Shown: one piece after another, positions 6,649 to 11,447 of the stretch | Position numbering within the stretch: position 1 is the stretch's first letter | Layout of the letters: each line of letters begins with the position of its first letter | NCBI GenBank assembly: GCA_019246455.1 | Contig: JAFAQJ010000362.1 | Coordinates: 1-11,447, forward strand | Reading direction: 5' to 3' | DNA: 11,447 nucleotides | Origin: Pseudolabrys sp. | GTDB taxonomy: Bacteria; Pseudomonadota; Alphaproteobacteria; Rhizobiales; Xanthobacteraceae | Translations under genes and position numbers: made by a program | The notes under the pieces: model-generated | The model's input: only the letters and a program-made list of their open reading frames with translations | Told to the model about the DNA's origin: nothing | The model's database searches: none

Positions 6649-6662
6649 GCGGCGAAGCCGCC
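6648..6662 (+). terminator. Short hairpin at the end of the grxC operon
   Basis: GGCGGC at 6648-6653 and GCCGCC at 6657-6662 form a perfect 6-base stem around a GAA loop, starting on the last base of the DUF1178 stop codon. No T-run follows, so it does not meet the intrinsic-terminator pattern. It may still stabilise or end the operon transcript in a Rho-dependent setting. Confidence 0.3.
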
Positions 6663-6679
6663 GTATCGCCCTAAACCTT

Positions 6680-6701
6680 GTCATGCCGGTGAAAGCGGGC
6701 A
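6680..6701. repeat. REP-like imperfect palindrome remnant
   Basis: GTCATGCCGGTGAAAGCGGGCA resembles the dispersed intergenic repeats of the type GTCATGCCCGCGAAAGCGGGCAT known from many alphaproteobacterial genomes, with one base apparently lost from the left arm. It lies between two convergent genes, a usual site for such elements. Only one copy is in this window, so repetition cannot be shown here. Confidence 0.3.
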
Positions 6702-6762
6702 ATGGAGGTGTTGAGCCGCCCGGCGCTCCATGCCCCTTCTTCTCAATCTCCGTCGCAAATGA

Positions 6763-7641
6763 TCAGTGCGTCCAAACCAGAAGCGCAACGCCGATCACGA
6801 TCATCACGATGCCGATCGCCTCGCGCAGCGTGGTTGGCTGCTTGAAGATGAACTTCGAGATCGCTTGGGCGAACAGCACCTCGACCAAAGCGAGCGTGCG
6901 CACGCTCGCCGCGGTCGCGATCGCCAAAGCGAGAAACCAGAACTCCGAAGCCAGCGCGCCCATGAATCCCGCGAGCACTGACGGTTTCCACGCTCGCACG
7001 ATCGCGCGCAGCACTTCGACGTCGCGGATCGCGAGATAAAGCGACAGCATCGCCGATTGCATGATGAGGCCGGTGACCAGCGTGAAGGTCGCCGCCATGA
7101 TGAAATTCGAATCATGCAGTGCGAGCACCGCGCCGCGATAGCCGACCGCCGACAACGCGAAAACACCGCCCGCACCGATGCCGAGCAACGTCGCGCGCGA
7201 ATTAGTGCCGACGCCGGGCTTGAGCGACATCACAATGACGCCCACTGTTGCGATCACGATGGCGATCGCCATGCCGGCAGTGAGCTTGTCGCCGAGGAAG
7301 ATGAGCCCGAACAACGCCACCTGCACCGGTTCGGTCTTGATATAGGCGACCGCGACAACGAACGAACGCTCGGTCATCGCCATTAGCATCAAAGCGGTCG
7401 CGGTAATCTGCGCGAACGCTCCGAGTACAATCCACGGCCAATAAGACAGTGGAACGTCCGGCAACGGCAGTCCGGTGGTCGCCATCACGCCGAACAGAAA
7501 CAGCGCCGCGAACGGAAAGCCAAATAGGAAACGCACATGGGTCGCGCCGGCGGTGCCGAGCGTCGCGGTCAGCTCGCGCTGCATGGCATTGCGCGCGGTC
7601 TGCGAGGCGGCAGCGATGATCGTGAAGACAGCCCAGAGCAT
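6763..7641 (-). CDS. DMT-superfamily (EamA) inner-membrane transporter
   Basis: This is a 292-residue integral membrane protein with about ten hydrophobic segments arranged as two EamA repeats. The first covers about residues 1-140 and ends with the typical TEPVQVALFGLIFLGDKLT followed by a hydrophobic helix. The second covers about 150-290 and ends EVLFAQAISKFIF, then IGIVMIVIGVALLVW. EamA proteins export or import small metabolites such as amino acids or sugar phosphates, but the substrate cannot be read from the sequence. The ATG at 7641-7639 lies 18 bases after the ubiG stop on the same strand, so it is probably translated from the ubiG transcript. I see no good ribosome site before it. 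It converges on the DUF1178 gene, with a gap of about 114 bases. Confidence 0.9.
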   Translation of the reverse strand: MLWAVFTIIAAASQTARNAMQRELTATLGTAGATHVRFLFGFPFAALFLFGVMATTGLPLPDVPLSYWPWIVLGAFAQITATALMLMAMTERSFVVAVAYIKTEPVQVALFGLIFLGDKLTAGMAIAIVIATVGVIVMSLKPGVGTNSRATLLGIGAGGVFALSAVGYRGAVLALHDSNFIMAATFTLVTGLIMQSAMLSLYLAIRDVEVLRAIVRAWKPSVLAGFMGALASEFWFLALAIATAASVRTLALVEVLFAQAISKFIFKQPTTLREAIGIVMIVIGVALLVWTH

Positions 7642-7659
7642 CGGCAGGTTTCGGAGGAG

Positions 7660-8424
7660 TTACTTCGCGGCGGGGCGTTGCGCGACCAGCATGTAGTTGA
7701 CGTCCATGTCGGACGACAACTGCCAGCGGTCTGCCAGAAGGTTATAGATGACGCCGCGCTCGCCGATAATGTTAAGGCCGCATGCCTCCAATGCGATTTC
7801 GAGCTCGACCGGGGTGACGAACTTGTCCCATCGATGGGTGCCACGCGGCACCCAGCGCAGCACGTATTCGGCGCCGACGATCGCCAGGGCGAAGCTCTTC
7901 AATGTCCGGTTGATGGTCGCGGCGATCAGCAAGCCGTCTAGCTTCACCATCGAGGCGCAGGTCGCGACGAAGGATTTGACGTCCATGACGTGCTCGACCA
8001 CTTCCATCGCCAGCACGATATCGAATTTCTCTTTGGCCTCCGCCAACGCCTCCGCCGTCGTTGCGCGATAATCGACCTCAACGCTGGATTGCTCGGCGTG
8101 AGCGCGCGCCGCCTCGATGTTCTCCGTAGCAGGATCGACCCCGACCATATCGGCGCCGAGCCGCGCCAGCGGCTCCGACAAGATGCCACCGCCGCATCCG
8201 ATATCGAGAATGCGCAGTCCCTTGAGGCAATCGAGCTTCTTAGCGTCACGATGAAAACGCGCGGCCGCCTGGTCGCGGATATAGCCGAGCCGCACGGGAT
8301 TGAACTTGTGCAGCGCCGCCATCGGCCCTTTCGAATCCCACCAGCGCGAGGCGAGCCGCGCGAACTGCTCGACTTCGCGGGCATCGACGCTTGTCGCGGC
8401 CGAACGGGCATTTCTGGCTGCCAT
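7660..8424 (-). CDS. ubiG: UbiG, ubiquinone biosynthesis O-methyltransferase
   Basis: UbiG catalyses both O-methylations of the ubiquinone ring with S-adenosylmethionine and acts peripherally at the inner membrane. The 254-residue protein has the family N-terminus [33 protein letters not shown], motif I LDIGCGGG at 73-80, VGVDPA at 94-99, [10 protein letters not shown] at 139-148, and the C-terminal half with [13 protein letters not shown] and [23 protein letters not shown] chose the ATG at 8424-8422 because AAAGG lies 7 bases upstream; a GTG directly before it (8427) is in frame but closer to that site. It is divergent from lysC, with 137 bases between starts, and is followed by the EamA transporter gene. 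Confidence 0.97.
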   Translation of the reverse strand: MAARNARSAATSVDAREVEQFARLASRWWDSKGPMAALHKFNPVRLGYIRDQAAARFHRDAKKLDCLKGLRILDIGCGGGILSEPLARLGADMVGVDPATENIEAARAHAEQSSVEVDYRATTAEALAEAKEKFDIVLAMEVVEHVMDVKSFVATCASMVKLDGLLIAATINRTLKSFALAIVGAEYVLRWVPRGTHRWDKFVTPVELEIALEACGLNIIGERGVIYNLLADRWQLSSDMDVNYMLVAQRPAAK

Positions 8425-8456
8425 CACCGGGCCTTTACTGTGAGCCGGAGCCGCGG

Positions 8457-8485
8457 TTGCAGCCTCCAGACCTCGCCGGTATGTA
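8457..8485 (+). promoter_or_regulatory. Candidate lysC promoter
   Basis: TTGCAG at 8457-8462 and TATGTA at 8480-8485 are 17 bases apart and match the -35/-10 consensus moderately (TTG-A- and TAT---). An overlapping TATACG follows at 8484-8489. A transcript starting near 8492 would carry a leader of about 70 nt that includes both hairpins described at 8502-8549. The stretch 8480-8489 is the AT-richest part of the ubiG-lysC gap and could also hold the -10 of ubiG on the other strand. Confidence 0.3.
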
Positions 8486-8501
8486 TACGCGCCTTTTGGA
8501 A

Positions 8502-8553
8502 CCGGCGCGCGGGTCCCCTTCGCGCCGGATTTTATCGCCGGAAACGGCGCCGG
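8502..8553 (+). promoter_or_regulatory. Structured lysC leader with alternative hairpins (attenuator candidate)
   Basis: CCGGCGCG (8502-8509) pairs perfectly with CGCGCCGG (8521-8528) across an 11-base loop and is followed directly by ATTTTAT (8529-8535), a weak terminator-like arrangement. A second hairpin, CGCCG-GAAA-CGGCG (8536-8549), has a GNRA tetraloop. The arm GCGCCGG occurs again at 8547-8553 and could pair with the same first arm (8502-8508), which would bury the GGGA ribosome site at 8552-8555. The pairings can be seen in the sequence; regulation is inference. I recognise no known lysine riboswitch core, which would be far longer. Confidence 0.35.
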
Positions 8554-8561
8554 GACGAACG

Positions 8562-9815
8562 ATGCCTCGTTTGGTGATGAAATTCGGCGGAACGTCGGTC
8601 GCCGACATGGACCGCATCCGCAACGTCGCGCGCCACGTCAAGCGCGAGGTCGACGCCGGCTACGATGTGGCCGTCGTGGTCTCGGCGATGGCTGGCGTCA
8701 CCAATCAGCTCGTCGCCTGGTCAAAGGAGGCCGCGCCGCTGCACGACGCGCGCGAATACGACGCCGTGGTGGCGACCGGCGAGCAGGTCACCGCCGGGCT
8801 CCTGGCGATGGTGCTCGAAGGCATGGGCGTCAATGCGCGCTCCTGGCAAGGCTGGCAATTGCCGATCCTGACCGACAACGCACATTCCTCAGCCCGCATC
8901 CTCGACGTCAACGGCGCGGAACTGATCAAGCGCTTCGACGAGCACAAGCAGGTCGCGGTGATCGCCGGATTCCAGGGCCTGCACAAGGGGACCGGGCGCG
9001 TCACCACGCTCGGCCGCGGCGGCTCGGATACCTCCGCGGTTGCGATCGCCGCCGCGATCAAGGCCGAGCGCTGCGACATCTACACCGACGTCGACGGCGT
9101 CTACACTACCGACCCGCGCGTCGAGCCCAAGGCTCGCCGCCTCGACAAGATCGCGTTCGAGGAAATGCTGGAGCTCGCCTCGCTCGGCGCCAAGGTCATG
9201 CAGGTGCGCTCGGTCGAGCTCGGCATGGTGCAGAACGTGCGCATCTTCGTGCGCTCGAGTTTCGTCAAACCCGAAGACATCAACCCGCGCTCTAATTCCG
9301 CGGGCACCCTCATATGCGACGAGGCAGACATCGTGGAACAGCAAGTCGTCACTGGCATCGCCTTCTCGAAGGACGAGGCGCAGATCTCCATCCGTCGGGT
9401 CCCTGACCGACCGGGCGTCGCGGCGGCCATTTTCGGCCCGCTCGCCGACGCCAACATCAACGTCGACATGATCGTGCAAAACACGTCAGCCGACGGGGCG
9501 ACCACCGACCTTACCTTCACAGTGCCGTCGTCCGACTACGAGCGGGCTCGGATCACGATCGAGAGGGCCAAGGCCGCGATCAACTACGAGCGGCTCGACG
9601 GCGCGACCGATGTCGCCAAGGTTTCGGTGATCGGCATCGGCATGCGCAGCCATGCCGGCGTCGCCGCCCAGGCCTTCAAGGCGCTGTCGCAGCAGAAGAT
9701 CAACATCCGCGCCATCACGACGTCGGAGATCAAGTTCTCGGTGTTGATCGACGCCGCCCATACCGACGAGGCGGTGCGGACACTCCACAGCCTCTACGGT
9801 CTCGACAAAAACTAG
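8562..9815 (+). CDS. lysC: Aspartokinase (LysC), ACT-domain regulated
   Basis: Aspartokinase phosphorylates aspartate, the first step towards lysine, threonine and methionine. The 417-residue protein is of normal length. It has the kinase signature KFGGTSV at 7-13, [12 protein letters not shown] at 71-82, [14 protein letters not shown] at 151-164 and [13 protein letters not shown] at 174-186. Two C-terminal ACT domains at about 263-340 ([30 protein letters not shown]) and 352-417 ([38 protein letters not shown]) should bind the feedback amino acids. I chose the ATG at 8562 because the protein then starts [10 protein letters not shown] as in relatives; the ribosome site GGGA at 8552-8555 is weak. 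An in-frame ATG at 8481 would add 27 residues but has no ribosome site. ptsP follows on the same strand after 181 bases. Confidence 0.97.
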   Translation: MPRLVMKFGGTSVADMDRIRNVARHVKREVDAGYDVAVVVSAMAGVTNQLVAWSKEAAPLHDAREYDAVVATGEQVTAGLLAMVLEGMGVNARSWQGWQLPILTDNAHSSARILDVNGAELIKRFDEHKQVAVIAGFQGLHKGTGRVTTLGRGGSDTSAVAIAAAIKAERCDIYTDVDGVYTTDPRVEPKARRLDKIAFEEMLELASLGAKVMQVRSVELGMVQNVRIFVRSSFVKPEDINPRSNSAGTLICDEADIVEQQVVTGIAFSKDEAQISIRRVPDRPGVAAAIFGPLADANINVDMIVQNTSADGATTDLTFTVPSSDYERARITIERAKAAINYERLDGATDVAKVSVIGIGMRSHAGVAAQAFKALSQQKINIRAITTSEIKFSVLIDAAHTDEAVRTLHSLYGLDKN

Positions 9816-9854
9816 CTCGATTTGTGCAGCGCGGCGGAATTTTGTCCCCGCACT

Positions 9855-9872
9855 TTGGCTTGCCCCTTGCAT
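9855..9872 (+). promoter_or_regulatory. Sigma-54 (RpoN) type -24/-12 promoter candidate upstream of ptsP
   Basis: TTGGCTTGCCCCTTGCAT has GG at 9857-9858 and GC at 9869-9870 with exactly 10 bases between them. It fits the RpoN consensus TTGGCACG-N4-TTGCA except for two bases in the centre of the -24 box. A transcript would start around 9882 and carry a leader of about 115 nt. ptsP encodes enzyme I of the nitrogen PTS, whose downstream genes are classically tied to RpoN, so the context is favourable. An overlapping sigma-70 reading is possible: TTGCCC at 9860-9865 and TATAGC at 9884-9889 with 18 bases between. Confidence 0.5.
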
Positions 9873-9901
9873 GAGCCATTGGGTATAGCCTGCACGTAAA
9901 C

Positions 9902-9980
9902 GTGGCCGCGAAAGACCGGGCTTCGCGGTCGCCTTTCGTACATGATTAGGTCGTACTGAAACCGCGTTCCGAGGCGCGGT
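9902..9980 (+). other. Structured ptsP leader: two hairpins before the ribosome site
   Basis: Hairpin 1 pairs CCGCGAA (9906-9912) with TTCGCGG (9922-9928) and extends outward to 9902/9932, with two G-U pairs, giving 11 pairs and a 9-base loop. The same bases can fold differently: CGAAAG (9909-9914) with CTTTCG (9933-9938), stacked on ACCG (9915-9918) with CGGT (9926-9929) across a 3-base bulge. Hairpin 2 pairs ACCGCG (9961-9966) with CGCGGT (9975-9980), ending just before the AAGGG ribosome site at 9984-9988. Pairings are visible; any control role is inferred. Confidence 0.4.
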
Positions 9981-9996
9981 GATAAGGGCATAGCTA

Positions 9997-11447
9997 ATGC
10001 GTGGTGCACTCGGCGGTCCGCGCGTGCTGTTACGCCGGCTTCGCGAGGTGATGGCGGAGCCGGTCAGCGCGCAGGACCGTCTCGACAAGATTGTGGTGCT
10101 GATTGCCGCCAACATGGTGGCGGAGGTGTGCTCCGTCTACGTGTTGCGGACCGACGGCGCTTTGGAATTGTACGCCACCGAAGGCTTGAAGCGCGAAGCC
10201 GTCCACCAGACCGTGCTGTCGTCGGATGAAGGCCTCGTCGGCCTGGTCGCCAGCGAAGCCAAGCCGATCAACCTCTCGGACGCGCAGAACCACCCGGCCT
10301 TCTCGTTCCGCCCAGAAACTGGCGAAGAAATCTATCACTCCTTCCTCGGGGTGCCGGTGCTGCGGGCCGGCAACACGCTGGGCGTGCTGGTCGTGCAGAA
10401 CCGCGCACGGCGCAATTACAGCGAAGAGGAAGAAGAGGCGCTACAGACCACCGCAATGGTGGTCGCGGAAATGGTCGCCTCCGGCGAACTCACCGCCCTC
10501 GGCCGCCCTGGCGCCGAGCCAGTCGCACGGCACGCCCTCGCCATCGACGGCACGGCCTTGTCCGATGGCGTCGCGCTCGGTCACGTCGTGCTGCACGAAC
10601 CGCGCGTCGTCATCACCGACGTGATCGCGGACGACGTGCCGGCGGAATTAAAGCGTCTCGAAACTGCGATCGCCGCGTTCCGCGCCGACCTCGACCGCAT
10701 GCTGGAGCACGGCGACGTCGCCGAAGATGGCGAACACCGCGATATTCTCGAGGCCTACCGCATGTTCGGTTACGACAGCGGGTGGCTCGAGAAGATGCGC
10801 GAGGCGGTGCGCACCGGTCTCACCGCCGAAGCATCCGTCGAGCGTGTGCAGTCTGACACCCGCGCCCGCATGTTGCGCGCCACCGATCCCTATTTCCGCG
10901 ATCGGCTGCACGATCTCGACGATCTCGCCAATCGTTTGATGCGGGTCCTGATGGGCAAGGACCATGCACCCTCGCGCGAACAATTGCCGGAGAATGCGAT
11001 TCTCGTCGCACGCTCGATGTCGCCGGCGGCCTTGCTCGACTATGACCGCAAAAAGCTACGTGGCCTCGTTTTGGAGGAGGGCGGCCCAACCTCGCACGTT
11101 TCGATTGTCGCTCGCGCGATGGGCATTCCGGCGGTCGGCGAGATTTCCAACGCCACCGGCCTCGTCGAGCCTGGCGATGCCATCATCATCGACGGCGCAT
11201 CGGGTCATGTGCATTTGCGCCCTCCAGCCGACATCGAAGGCGCCTATGTCGAGCGCGTGAAGCTTCGGGCACGCCGCCAGGCGCAATACCACGCGCTGCG
11301 CGACAAGCCCTGCGTCACCAAAGACGGCCATAACATCGCGTTGATGATCAATGCCGGCCTTTTGATCGATTTGCCGCACATTGAGGAAACCGGCGCGGCA
11401 GGCATCGGCCTGTTCCGCACCGAGTTGCAGTTCATGGTGTCGCCGAG
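9997..11447 (+). CDS. ptsP: Phosphoenolpyruvate-protein phosphotransferase PtsP (EI-Ntr), C-terminus cut by window edge
   Basis: EI-Ntr takes phosphate from phosphoenolpyruvate and passes it to the HPr-like NPr and then to EIIA-Ntr, a chain that regulates nitrogen, potassium and envelope functions rather than sugar uptake. The first 483 codons are present; the full protein is usually about 750 residues. Residues about 26-163 form the GAF domain that distinguishes EI-Ntr from sugar-PTS enzyme I (SVYVLRTDGALELYATEGL, then LGVPVLRAGNTLGVLVVQN). The PEP-utiliser N-terminal region follows at about 180-310. The phosphohistidine segment is GGPTSHVSIVARAMGIPAVG with His367 as the active site. The window ends inside the PEP-binding domain at GIGLFRTELQFM. 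The ATG at 9997 has AAGGG 8 bases upstream. It follows lysC, as in Bradyrhizobium-type genomes. Confidence 0.97.
   Translation, partial: MRGALGGPRVLLRRLREVMAEPVSAQDRLDKIVVLIAANMVAEVCSVYVLRTDGALELYATEGLKREAVHQTVLSSDEGLVGLVASEAKPINLSDAQNHPAFSFRPETGEEIYHSFLGVPVLRAGNTLGVLVVQNRARRNYSEEEEEALQTTAMVVAEMVASGELTALGRPGAEPVARHALAIDGTALSDGVALGHVVLHEPRVVITDVIADDVPAELKRLETAIAAFRADLDRMLEHGDVAEDGEHRDILEAYRMFGYDSGWLEKMREAVRTGLTAEASVERVQSDTRARMLRATDPYFRDRLHDLDDLANRLMRVLMGKDHAPSREQLPENAILVARSMSPAALLDYDRKKLRGLVLEEGGPTSHVSIVARAMGIPAVGEISNATGLVEPGDAIIIDGASGHVHLRPPADIEGAYVERVKLRARRQAQYHALRDKPCVTKDGHNIALMINAGLLIDLPHIEETGAAGIGLFRTELQFMVSP

Noticed and set aside
8502..8553. Lysine riboswitch before lysC
   Set aside because: The whole divergent gap is 137 bases, too short for the L-box riboswitch, and none of its conserved core is recognisable.
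9831..9851. Hairpin after lysC as terminator
   Set aside because: GCGG/CCGC and GGA/TCC pair with a bulged C, but the stem is weak and only scattered T bases follow, so I did not call it.

Overview
This 11.4 kb window is GC-rich, densely coded chromosomal DNA from an alphaproteobacterium. It most likely comes from a Hyphomicrobiales (Rhizobiales) member near the Bradyrhizobium/Xanthobacteraceae group. The evidence is the protein signatures (ArgJ, UbiG, a NDUFAF5-like methyltransferase, DUF1178, a GAF-bearing EI-Ntr) and a gene order that recalls those genomes. This placement is from memory of the families, not from a search. I see no transposase, integrase, CRISPR array, tRNA, rRNA, or toxin or phage gene. 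It is mainly a housekeeping region.

Layout. (1) 1-537, minus strand: N-terminal 179 codons of secA. (2) 538-862: a 325-base divergent control region with two palindromic elements. (3) 863-3626, plus strand: an exported parvulin-type peptidyl-prolyl isomerase, argJ (arginine biosynthesis) and a mutT-type Nudix hydrolase with a TTG start. (4) 3536-3778: a Flp-type pilin whose recognisable part begins at the mutT stop codon and which has no ordinary start of its own. (5) 3759-4625, minus: a BioC/NDUFAF5-like methyltransferase, divergent from (6) 4642-5022, a decayed comF with two frame breaks and most of its catalytic domain deleted. (7) 5031-6648, plus: a tightly coupled operon of glutaredoxin, nitrilase-family amidase and DUF1178 protein. 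(8) 6763-8424, minus: ubiG followed by a DMT/EamA transporter, converging on the previous operon. (9) 8562 to the window end, plus: lysC (aspartokinase) and ptsP (EI-Ntr, first 483 codons).

Functional threads. SecA and the isomerase serve protein export and envelope folding. Glutaredoxin, the amidase (possibly a deaminated-glutathione amidase) and MutT fit redox and nucleotide-pool housekeeping. ArgJ and LysC are amino-acid biosynthesis enzymes, and LysC lies just upstream of the nitrogen phosphotransferase enzyme PtsP.

The points most worth a second look are the comF remnant, the start-less pilin overlapping mutT, a good sigma-54 type -24/-12 element with structured leader RNA ahead of ptsP, a lysC leader with mutually exclusive hairpins, and tandem near-palindromic 10-mers between secA and the isomerase gene. 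I found no convincing new multi-gene system.
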